Source: an uncultured Oscillospiraceae bacterium
GTDB lineage: Bacteria > Bacillota > Clostridia > Oscillospirales > Oscillospiraceae
NCBI GenBank assembly: GCA_910588635.1
Contig: CAJUPW010000024.1
Span: forward strand, 2,097 to 45,347
Direction: 5' to 3'
DNA: 43,251 bases
Both the position numbers and the translations under genes were made by a program. The notes below the pieces were generated by a model. The model saw only the letters and a program-made list of their open reading frames with translations. It made no database searches and was not told the DNA's origin. Shown piece by piece: positions 23,807 to 30,180 of the stretch (within the stretch, counting starts at the first letter, position 1; the number at the start of each line of letters is the position of its first letter).

Positions 23807-25219
23807 CTATTTCAAACGGTTGATGTTTTCTTCCGTCAGAGGCAGATATTCCAGCTCCAGGGGCTGGGCGTTCCCCAGAATGGGCTCCAGCCACTCCAGA
23901 TAGACCGACTGGTCCACCGCCATGTTGACGCGGCTATCGACGGTATTGAGATATTCGTATGATGAGACCGGGTGAATGTAATAGAGAATACCCATCCCGC
24001 TGGTGTCTTTCTCAGTGGGGAAGGGGGGCAGATTGCCTACATTGATATCGGAGACTGCCTTCTCCCAGGCGGACACATGGCCCGCCAGCTCATAGCTGTC
24101 CGACTCGGGCAGATAGCGGTAGAGAGAATGAGGCCAGACGTCATCCGCCCAGACCCCCTGGGCGTGGGAATCGTCCTCGGCCAGCGCGCCGTTGCTGTAA
24201 AAAGTGAGGGAAGGGAACCCGTCAAACTGCACACGGACAGAACCGGCGCTCTGGTCATAGTCCAGCACCCAGCCCCGATAGCCAGCGTAAATGTTGGGCC
24301 GTGTCAGGAAGACCAGCTCCTCCCGCCCGTCGCCGTCCACGTCGGCCACGTCGAAGGTGTTGTCCTCCATACTGCCGCTCCAGTAATCCGTGCCGTCAGG
24401 CAGGATAGAGCGGTAGAGCAGGTCCTCCAGCGTCTTGACATAGGCGGCCCGGGCGGCGGGGTCGGGGTCAACGGTTGGAGGAACCACCGATTCAGGGGGC
24501 GCGGGCTGCTCTGTTTCGTCAGGTTCGTCCGACCAAGGGAACTCCGCCGCCTGGGCGATGAACCACGTGCCGTCCCGTTCCTGGCTGTCGTCTGAGCTGA
24601 GGGCCAGTCTCCCGACCGAGAACGGCTCGCCCTGGCACGGCGGCCCGCCCTGATATTCCCACTGGCTGACCTGGAGCTGTCCGTCCTCCAGGGACAGGGC
24701 GTAGTCATACTCCATCCGGTCCCAGAGGATATACCACTGCTTGGCATCGTAGTCGTATACCTCGATATGGCTGTCAGTGATCCCGGAGCCAAAGTAGACC
24801 GTGGCGCACAGCTCCCGCCTGCCGTCGCCGTTGAGGTCGCAGAGGAACACGTTCCAGACCGGCATCCCGCCGATCAGGGCGGTTTCCCCTGTTTCGTCCT
24901 CGGCGGTGATGCCGTAGGGTGTCCAGCGGAAGGTGACGCCGGGATATTCCTCCAGCTGGAGTTCGATGCTCTTGTCCCAGGGCATTTCCCCGGTGCTGGA
25001 ATAGTCCACCCAAACCTCGGCCTCCGGACCTTTCGCCTCCTTCACCTGGCAGGAAACCAGATTGCCGCAGAAAATACACACGGAGAACATCAGGGCCAGA
25101 AACAGCGCCGGGGGCCGCTTCTTGGGCCCGGAGAAGATATTGCGAAGCCGTATTTCCGTCTCCCTGGCCGACCCGGACAGGGGGGTGGAGAAGGGAGTAC
25201 GGGGCATTTTGTTATTCAT
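23807..25219 (-). CDS. Anchored outer-domain protein D, closest to the missing C-terminal part of the M56 peptidase
   Basis: 470 residues, first of the four. After the shared 57-residue N-terminus, the segment GGMPVWNVFLCDLNGDGRREL and the following CATVYFGSGITDSHIEVYD match what I know of the outer C-terminal region of M56/BlaR1-type proteins in Oscillospiraceae. A second half has VADVDGDGREELVFLTRPN (VCBS-like loop). Its ATG lies inside the last codons of the M56 gene: the overlap is eight bases and AAAGGA lies nine bases upstream. Gene order, overlap and homology together indicate that the peptidase and its outer domain were once one gene. Confidence 0.8.
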   Translation of the reverse strand: MNNKMPRTPFSTPLSGSARETEIRLRNIFSGPKKRPPALFLALMFSVCIFCGNLVSCQVKEAKGPEAEVWVDYSSTGEMPWDKSIELQLEEYPGVTFRWTPYGITAEDETGETALIGGMPVWNVFLCDLNGDGRRELCATVYFGSGITDSHIEVYDYDAKQWYILWDRMEYDYALSLEDGQLQVSQWEYQGGPPCQGEPFSVGRLALSSDDSQERDGTWFIAQAAEFPWSDEPDETEQPAPPESVVPPTVDPDPAARAAYVKTLEDLLYRSILPDGTDYWSGSMEDNTFDVADVDGDGREELVFLTRPNIYAGYRGWVLDYDQSAGSVRVQFDGFPSLTFYSNGALAEDDSHAQGVWADDVWPHSLYRYLPESDSYELAGHVSAWEKAVSDINVGNLPPFPTEKDTSGMGILYYIHPVSSYEYLNTVDSRVNMAVDQSVYLEWLEPILGNAQPLELEYLPLTEENINRLK

Positions 25220-26141
25220 CGGTTTCGATCCTTTCTCTGTTCTGTAATCTTGCCACGGCGGCCAGGATGGTCTGGCCGTAGGCGGAGTAGTCCGACCGGG
25301 ACAGCCGGCTCAGGGCGTCCTCGTCGCAGGCCAGCTCGGTGTCCCGCTCCACCAGGCGGAGCATATACCACGCCAGCGGATTGAACCAGTACAGGGCGTT
25401 GACCCACATGACCAGGGTTTTCAGCCAGATATCTCTCCGGCGGTAGTGGGTGAGCTCGTGGAGCAGAGAGAAGCCCAGCTCCTCCCCGGAGACATTCCCC
25501 TGGGGCAGGAGGATGGCGGGGCGGAAAATCCCGGCCAGCATGGGCACCTTCAGCCCCTGACACACCAGCAGCCGGGGCCGCCGGTCCAGGCCGAGCTGGT
25601 CTCCCAGGCGGTTGAAGGCGGACACCGCGTCGCTGTCGGCCACAGGAGAGGACCAGCGGCGCAGGTAGGACAGGAACCGGACATGGGCGGCCCCGTTCCG
25701 GGCCAGAACCGCGCAGGCCCCCAGCAGCCACAGGCTCAGGGCGACGCGCGCCGGGTCGAGCTCCCGCTCGGTTGTCAGGGGAGCGGGGGAGGGGATGCCT
25801 CCCGAGGAGACGGGCGGGTCAGGGTTTCCCTGGGCCGCTCCCTGGGAGGCGGAGGCGTTCCCGGTCCCCGGCACATTGGGATTGTTGGGGGGATTGGGGA
25901 CGGTAGAGGGCTGGGTGACGGCGGGGGGATTGGGGATGTCCACCCGAATGGGCGCGCCGGTCCGGATATAGGGCAGCAGAGGGAAGGGGAGCGCCAGCCG
26001 CAGGCACAGCAGCAGCCAGCCCCAGCACCGCCATTTGGCCCCGTACCGTCCCCGGATGGAGCGGCCAGCCAGGGCTAACAGCAGGATGGCGGCGGAGCCG
26101 CCCAGAGTCAGCGACCCCAGGGTGAGCAGAATAGTATTCAT
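25212..26141 (-). CDS. M56-family (BlaR1-like) membrane metallopeptidase, short form
   Basis: 309 residues. BlaR1/MecR1-type proteins sense a signal outside and switch on a cytoplasmic zinc protease, relieving BlaI repression. Seen: two N-terminal membrane helices, a Pro/Asn-rich outer linker (residues ~70-125), a third helix (LSLWLLGACAVLA), the zinc site HELTH, the helix VMWVNALYWFNPLAWYML, and ELACDE with the third ligand. It stops at AAVARLQNRERIETDE, just where the last helix and outer sensor of ordinary members would begin; those parts are encoded by the following genes. The ATG overlaps the blaI stop (ATGA). Confidence 0.9.
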   Translation of the reverse strand: MNTILLTLGSLTLGGSAAILLLALAGRSIRGRYGAKWRCWGWLLLCLRLALPFPLLPYIRTGAPIRVDIPNPPAVTQPSTVPNPPNNPNVPGTGNASASQGAAQGNPDPPVSSGGIPSPAPLTTERELDPARVALSLWLLGACAVLARNGAAHVRFLSYLRRWSSPVADSDAVSAFNRLGDQLGLDRRPRLLVCQGLKVPMLAGIFRPAILLPQGNVSGEELGFSLLHELTHYRRRDIWLKTLVMWVNALYWFNPLAWYMLRLVERDTELACDEDALSRLSRSDYSAYGQTILAAVARLQNRERIETDE

Positions 26142-26509
26142 CGGTCCTGCCCTCCGTTCAGCTGGTCCAGAAGGGTGCGCAGTTCCTCCAGCTCGGCCCG
26201 GCCCATCCCGTCCCGGGCCAGGGCGGCCACAAAGTTCCGGGGGGAGCCGTAGAGCCGCTCCAGCACTGCCCGGCTGTCGAAGGCCTGATACTCCTCACAG
26301 CTCACCAGGGGGGTGTACAGGTTGCTCTTGCCCTCCCGGCGTACGGCCACAAAGCCCTTGTCCGCCAGGCGGGCCAGGTAGGTGTTAATGGTATTGGCGG
26401 CCCAGCCGAAGAGGGCCAGCCGCTCCTCCAAAAGGGCCCGGGGTGTGTCCGGGCCGGTGGCCCACAGGGCTTTCATTACTTCAAGCTCGGTGTCGGGGAG
26501 GCGTTTCAT
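26138..26509 (-). CDS. BlaI/MecI/CopY-family repressor
   Basis: 123 residues. The winged helix (LPDTELEVMKALWATGPDTPRALLE...ANTINTYLARLADKGFVAVRREGKSNLYTPL) is followed by the dimerisation region typical of BlaI. BlaI binds TACA/TGTA-type palindromes and is cleaved or released after the membrane peptidase is activated. The cleavage region near LERLYGSPRNFVAAL is conserved. It is the first gene of a six-gene minus-strand operon, with two matching operator palindromes over its promoter. The ribosome site (GGATG) is weak. Confidence 0.93.
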   Translation of the reverse strand: MKRLPDTELEVMKALWATGPDTPRALLEERLALFGWAANTINTYLARLADKGFVAVRREGKSNLYTPLVSCEEYQAFDSRAVLERLYGSPRNFVAALARDGMGRAELEELRTLLDQLNGGQDR

Positions 26510-26529
26510 AGGATCACATCCACTTCGAT

Positions 26530-26557
26530 TGTAGTTAATTACATACTACACTTGTAG
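26530..26557. promoter_or_regulatory. Two BlaI-type operators
   Basis: TGTAGTTAATTACA (26530-26543) and CTACACTTGTAG (26546-26557) are palindromes with TACA/TGTA ends as bound by BlaI/MecI. One covers the -10 box and the other the start site of the operon promoter. Confidence 0.75.
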
Positions 26558-26571
26558 CAGATGGGGGTCAA
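26543..26571 (-). promoter_or_regulatory. Promoter of the blaI-M56-lipoprotein operon
   Basis: On minus, TTGACC (26566-26571), 17-base spacer, TAGTAT (26543-26548). The -10 lies within the operator palindromes, so autorepression is expected. Confidence 0.75.
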
Positions 26572-26638
26572 GTTACATTGCGGTTACAAAAATCACAATT
26601 TTCCGCCTGATCTTAAAAAATACTTCACGGAATTTTCA

Positions 26639-26667
26639 TAGACATTTTCACCGGGACATGGTAAAAT
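26639..26667 (+). promoter_or_regulatory. Promoter for the tagA-like gene
   Basis: TAGACA (26639-26644), 17-base spacer, TAAAAT (26662-26667) with an extended -10 TG. The leader is about 118 bases and holds a short GCGCC-CACA-GGCGC hairpin. Confidence 0.62.
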
Positions 26668-26791
26668 AACGGGAAGTATAAGGAAAAGTGTACCTGCCCC
26701 TGTTTGAGCGGCTGTCCAACCGGGAAACATCACCCTGAGGGACAAAATAGGGTGCGGGGGAAAAAGCGCCCACAGGCGCATGGAGGTTTGT

Positions 26792-27511
26792 TTGAAAAAA
26801 GAGGTATTAGGCGTCTGCTTTGACGATCTCACCCGGGAGGAGGCCGCCCAGGCGGGGGCCGCCCTTCTGGCGGAGGATAAATTCCACTACGTGGTCACGC
26901 CCAATCCGGAGTTCATTCTGGCGGCGGAGAAGGACCGGGAGTTTCTTCAGGTGCTCAACGGGGCCGACCTGGCTCTGGCGGACGGCATTGGCGTGGTCTA
27001 CTCGGCGAAGATTCAGGGCACGCCGCTGAAGGAGCGGGTCCCCGGGATTGAGTTTGCCGCGGATATGCTCTCCTGTCTCAACGAGCGGGGCGGGCGGCTC
27101 TATCTGCTGGGGGCCAAGCCCGGCGTGGCCGAGGAGGCCGGCCGGCGCATCCTGGAGCGGCATCCCAACATCACCCTGTGCGGCGCCCAGGACGGATATT
27201 TCAAGGATGAGGAGGCGGTCCTGCTCAAGGTGGCTGCCGCCCGTCCGGACCTGCTGTTTGTGTGCCTGGGGGCGCCCAGACAGGAGAAGTGGATGGCGCG
27301 GTGGGGCAAGCACACCGGCGCCCGGCTGGCCATCGGCCTTGGAGGCGCGCTGGATGTCTTTGCCGGCAAGGTGGAGCGAGCCCCCGAGTCCTGGCAGAAG
27401 CTGGGCCTGGAGTGGGCCTACCGGCTGAAAAAGGAGCCCCAGCGGGTGGGACGCATGGCCAAGCTCCCCCTGGTGCTGGTAAAGGCCGCCGGAAAGCGGC
27501 TGAAAAAATAG
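26792..27511 (+). CDS. tagA: WecG/TagA/CpsF-family glycosyltransferase
   Basis: 239 residues of the GT26 family; TagA adds N-acetylmannosamine to lipid-linked GlcNAc in the first committed step of wall teichoic acid synthesis, but relatives build other surface glycans. Seen: TPNPEFILAAEKDREF (with the conserved Thr/Asn), LADGIGVVYSAK, the RVPGIEF motif, YLLGAKPGVAEEA and the C-terminal KEPQRVGRMAKLP. The TTG at 26792 is chosen as start because GGAGG is five bases upstream; the ATG at 26780 lies before that site. The gene is followed by DJ-1 after 12 bases. No other teichoic acid gene is nearby. Confidence 0.9.
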   Translation: MKKEVLGVCFDDLTREEAAQAGAALLAEDKFHYVVTPNPEFILAAEKDREFLQVLNGADLALADGIGVVYSAKIQGTPLKERVPGIEFAADMLSCLNERGGRLYLLGAKPGVAEEAGRRILERHPNITLCGAQDGYFKDEEAVLLKVAAARPDLLFVCLGAPRQEKWMARWGKHTGARLAIGLGGALDVFAGKVERAPESWQKLGLEWAYRLKKEPQRVGRMAKLPLVLVKAAGKRLKK

Positions 27512-27523
27512 GAGGAAACAATT

Positions 27524-28063
27524 ATGGTATATATCCTGTTAGCCCCCGGCTTTGAGGAGGCTGAGGCCCTGGTGCCCGCCGACCTGCTCCGCCGGGCCAA
27601 TATCGAGACCGCTCTGGTGACCGTCACCGGGAAGCCCGTCCCCGGCAGCCACGGCATTACCGTGACGGCCGACATCGCCCTGGAGGATGTGGACCTGTCC
27701 AAAGCGGACATGGTGGTCCTGCCCGGCGGCGGCCTGGGCTACAAAAACCTGGGTGGGGAGCCCCGGGTGGAGCGGCTTGTCAAAGAGGCCGCGGAGAAGG
27801 GGCTGTGGGTGGCCGCCATCTGCGCCGCCCCCACCCTGTTGGGGAAGTGGGGCCTGCTCACCGGAAAAGACGCCGTATGCTACCCCGGCATGGAGGAGGG
27901 GCTCACCGGCGCCCAGGCCCGGATGGACCAACGCTTCGTGACAGACGGCAAAATCATCACCGGCCGGGCCGCCGGCTCCGCCTTCGATTTCGGTCTGGCC
28001 CTGGTGGAGGCCCTTGTCGGTAGGGACGAGGCCGGCAAGGTGCGCCATGACATCTACTATTGA
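27524..28063 (+). CDS. DJ-1/PfpI-family protein (YajL/ThiJ-like)
   Basis: 179 residues, single DJ-1 domain. Seen: APGFEEAEALVPADLLRRA with the conserved Glu, DMVVLPGGGLGYKNL, and the nucleophile elbow AAICAAPTLL with the reactive Cys near residue 104. Bacterial members are linked to carbonyl or oxidative stress and deglycation-type activities, which remain debated. AGGAGG lies eight bases before the ATG at 27524. It overlaps the next gene by 17 bases, so the two are translated together. Confidence 0.93.
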   Translation: MVYILLAPGFEEAEALVPADLLRRANIETALVTVTGKPVPGSHGITVTADIALEDVDLSKADMVVLPGGGLGYKNLGGEPRVERLVKEAAEKGLWVAAICAAPTLLGKWGLLTGKDAVCYPGMEEGLTGAQARMDQRFVTDGKIITGRAAGSAFDFGLALVEALVGRDEAGKVRHDIYY

Positions 28064-28622
28064 CCTGGAGAAGAAGGAACTGCGCCTCCGGGTGCGGGAG
28101 GAGCTGTCCGCCCTGAGCCGGTCGGAGCTTGTCCGGGGAGACGACGCCCTCTTTGCCCGCTTTCTGGCGCTGCCCCAGGTGGAGGCGGCAAAAACCATTT
28201 TCGCCTTCTGGGGCATCCCCGGTAAGGAGCCGGACACCGCCCGGCTGATCCAGGAGCTGGTCCGCCGGGGCAAAACAGTGGGCCTGCCCCGGATGCTGCC
28301 CGGCCACCGGATGGAGGTGCGCCGCTACGATCCGGACAGGCCCCTGGTGAAGGTGTCCTTTGGTATTTCCGAGCCGGGGGAGGACTGCCCGCTGATCCGA
28401 CGGGAGGACATCGACCTGACGCTGGTGCCCGCCGTGTGTTACGACCGGCGGGGCTTCCGCCTGGGCTTCGGCGGCGGGTACTACGACCGCTGGCTGGAGC
28501 ATTTTTCCGGCGTGAAAGCCGGCCTGTGCCGGGAGACGGTCCTCCAGGATCGGGTCCCGACCGAGGCCCATGACGCCAAGGTGGATATTCTGCTCACCGA
28601 GGGGGAGAGCCTGTCCCTGTGA
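28047..28622 (+). CDS. 5-formyltetrahydrofolate cyclo-ligase
   Basis: 191 residues. It converts 5-formyl-THF to 5,10-methenyl-THF using ATP. Seen: an N-terminal helix rich in Lys/Arg (LEKKELRLRVREELSAL), a basic loop region, and the family motif GFRLGFGGGYYDRWL, which forms the nucleotide site, then VPTEAHDAKVD. The ATG at 28047, inside the DJ-1 gene, has AAGGTG upstream. An earlier start at 28014 would add 11 residues with no ribosome site. It ends in a weak hairpin (GGGAG-ATCG-CTCCC) opposite the converging Cys-rich gene. Confidence 0.95.
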   Translation: MTSTIDLEKKELRLRVREELSALSRSELVRGDDALFARFLALPQVEAAKTIFAFWGIPGKEPDTARLIQELVRRGKTVGLPRMLPGHRMEVRRYDPDRPLVKVSFGISEPGEDCPLIRREDIDLTLVPAVCYDRRGFRLGFGGGYYDRWLEHFSGVKAGLCRETVLQDRVPTEAHDAKVDILLTEGESLSL

Positions 28623-28675
28623 GGGGCTGGAAAAGAGCGGGAGATCGCTCCCCCGCCTCTTCCGCTGTGTAGCCC

Positions 28676-28858
28676 TCAGCAGCCGCAGTCGTTGTCGCAG
28701 CCGCAGTCGTTATTGCAGCCGCAGTTGTTGCAGCCGCAGCCGTTGTTGCAGCCGCAGTTGTTTCCGCAGCCGTTGCCGCCCCAGCCGAACAGAATGATAA
28801 TCAGAATGATGATCCACAGCGCGCTGTTGCCGCCCCAACCGTTGTTACCACAGAACAT
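28676..28858 (-). CDS. Cys/Asn/Gly-rich mini-protein with one membrane segment (possible spore-coat-type protein)
   Basis: 60 residues. A short polar start with one Cys is followed by a hydrophobic stretch (ALWIIILIIILFGWGG) and a tail of CGC/NN/CGC units with 11 of the 12 Cys. The hydrophobic-Gly layout recalls small YjcZ-type sporulation peptides, and Cys-rich tails like this are often named chorion-like or spore coat-like, but I have no function for it. The ATG at 28858 has AGAGGTGA six bases upstream. A sigma-K-like -10 (CATAGAAT) lies at 28913-28920 on minus. The repetitive codons make this locus prone to length change. Confidence 0.75.
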   Translation of the reverse strand: MFCGNNGWGGNSALWIIILIIILFGWGGNGCGNNCGCNNGCGCNNCGCNNDCGCDNDCGC

Positions 28859-28912
28859 AATACTTCACCTCTCTTAAAATCGCGCCGGGACGCTGTCCCC
28901 GCGTTCTGTACC

Positions 28913-28939
28913 ATTCTATGGCGTCCTCTTGTCCCTGGT
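28913..28939 (-). promoter_or_regulatory. Possible sigma-K-like promoter for the Cys-rich protein
   Basis: On minus, AC, 17 bases, then CATAGAAT (28913-28920), resembling the sigma-K pattern. Tentative; the -35 signal is only two bases. Confidence 0.35.
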
Positions 28940-28969
28940 GACAGGAAAAATTTGTTAGGAGCTGACCCT

Positions 28970-30130
28970 ATGCCTCAGGATTATTATGAGCCCAGAGAAC
29001 GTCGGTCTTCCCATCCGGAGCGGGCGGTCCACCCGCCTCACCGGGAGGAGCAGGAGCCGCCCCGGCGTTCCAGAAAAAAGAAACGGCGCTCCGCCGGACG
29101 CACCGCCGCCCTGGTTCTGCTGTATGTGGCCATGGTGATCGGGTTGTCCATTCTGCTGGCCTGCATAGGATGGATCGCCGCGGGAGACGTGCTGGCGCTG
29201 AACAAGGAGTATAAGGAGATCACCTTCACCATCACGCCGGAGGAGGAGTTCGGCGATGTGGCCGACCGGCTGAAGGATGAGGGGATGATCGAGTACAAGG
29301 TCCTCTTCGACCTCTTTGCCTCGGTGACCCACAAGAAGGACAAGCTGTCCCCGGGCACCTATACCTTGAACACGGATATGGATTACCGGGCTCTGCTGGC
29401 CGGGATGCAGTCCAACTCGGCAAACCGCTCCCAGGTGAAGATCGCCATACCGGAGGGCTATAATATCGACCAGATATTCGCGCTTCTCGCGGAGAAGGGG
29501 GTGGCCACGGTGAAGGAGCTGAAGGAGGCGGCGGCCGACCACGACTACGCTTTCTCCTTCCTCCAGGACATCCCTCTGGGGGACTACCGCCGGCTGGAGG
29601 GCTACCTGATGCCGGACACCTACACCTTCTACACCCCCCACGACCCCGTGCTGGCTCTGAACAAGCTGCTGGTCTACTTTGACAGTCAGGTAGGGGACGA
29701 TCTCCGGAGACAGGTGGAGGAGACAGGTTACTCCCTGCGTGAGATTCTCACCATCGCCTCCCTGATCGAGCGTGAGGCCACCAGCGAGGACCGGACGGAG
29801 GTTTCCGCCGTTATCCACAACCGGCTGAAGAATCCGGACGGCGGCACTCAGGGCTTCCTTCAGATCGACGCCACTCTGTTCTATATCAACGGCGGCAAGG
29901 AACCCACCGCGGCCGACCGGGAGATCGACTCCCCCTATAACACCTACAAGTACAAGGGCCTGCCCCCCGGACCCATCGCCAATCCGGGCATGGAGTCCAT
30001 CGTGGCCGCTCTGAACCCCGCTGACAGCAGCAATTATTACTATGCTCTGGGGGATGACGACATCCACCACTTCTTCCGCACCTACGACCAGCTGCAGAAG
30101 TTTATCAACAGCCAGGAGCGGTACAAGTAA
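28970..30130 (+). CDS. mltG: Endolytic murein transglycosylase MltG
   Basis: 386 residues. MltG cuts newly made glycan strands in the membrane-near wall. Seen: a long basic/proline-rich cytoplasmic tail (residues ~1-45), a single membrane helix (TAALVLLYVAMVIGLSILLACIG as hydrophobic block), a LysM-like subdomain with IPEGYNIDQIFALLAEKG, and the catalytic domain with Glu in IASLIEREA, LQIDATLFY and SPYNTYKYKGLPPGPIANPG. The ATG at 28970 has AGGAG eight bases upstream. The order mltG then U32 matches the yrrL-yrrN-yrrO arrangement in B. subtilis. A strong terminator separates it from the U32 gene. Confidence 0.96.
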   Translation: MPQDYYEPRERRSSHPERAVHPPHREEQEPPRRSRKKKRRSAGRTAALVLLYVAMVIGLSILLACIGWIAAGDVLALNKEYKEITFTITPEEEFGDVADRLKDEGMIEYKVLFDLFASVTHKKDKLSPGTYTLNTDMDYRALLAGMQSNSANRSQVKIAIPEGYNIDQIFALLAEKGVATVKELKEAAADHDYAFSFLQDIPLGDYRRLEGYLMPDTYTFYTPHDPVLALNKLLVYFDSQVGDDLRRQVEETGYSLREILTIASLIEREATSEDRTEVSAVIHNRLKNPDGGTQGFLQIDATLFYINGGKEPTAADREIDSPYNTYKYKGLPPGPIANPGMESIVAALNPADSSNYYYALGDDDIHHFFRTYDQLQKFINSQERYK

Positions 30131-30132
30131 GA

Positions 30133-30167
30133 AAAAATATCCACCGGCGCCGCCGGTGGATATTTTT
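30133..30167 (+). terminator. Strong terminator after mltG
   Basis: A 16-bp perfect stem (AAAAATATCCACCGGC and its complement) with a 3-base loop, ending in TTTTT. It lies only a few bases before the ribosome site of the U32 gene, so read-through is probably needed for that gene unless it has its own promoter. Confidence 0.85.
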
Positions 30168-30180
30168 AAGGAGAGATACC

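Larger units (their letters stand above)
20967..25219 (-). repeat. Four copies of a conserved 171-bp 5' coding segment
   Basis: The first 57 codons of four genes (25219-25049, 23795-23625, 22441-22271, 21137-20967) are close to identical in DNA and almost identical in protein, while everything after codon 57 is unrelated or only distantly related. The boundary coincides with the lipobox Cys. This is coding, not an intergenic repeat. Confidence 0.85.

Noticed and set aside
19941..26509. Classical beta-lactam resistance operon
   Set aside because: BlaI and an M56 peptidase are present, but no beta-lactamase or PBP2a gene and no penicillin-binding outer domain is visible.
28692..28877. Plus-strand Gln/Pro-rich frame opposite the Cys-rich mini-protein
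   Set aside because: Low-complexity antisense of the CGC/NN repeats, without a ribosome site; the minus frame has both a ribosome site and a sensible helix.
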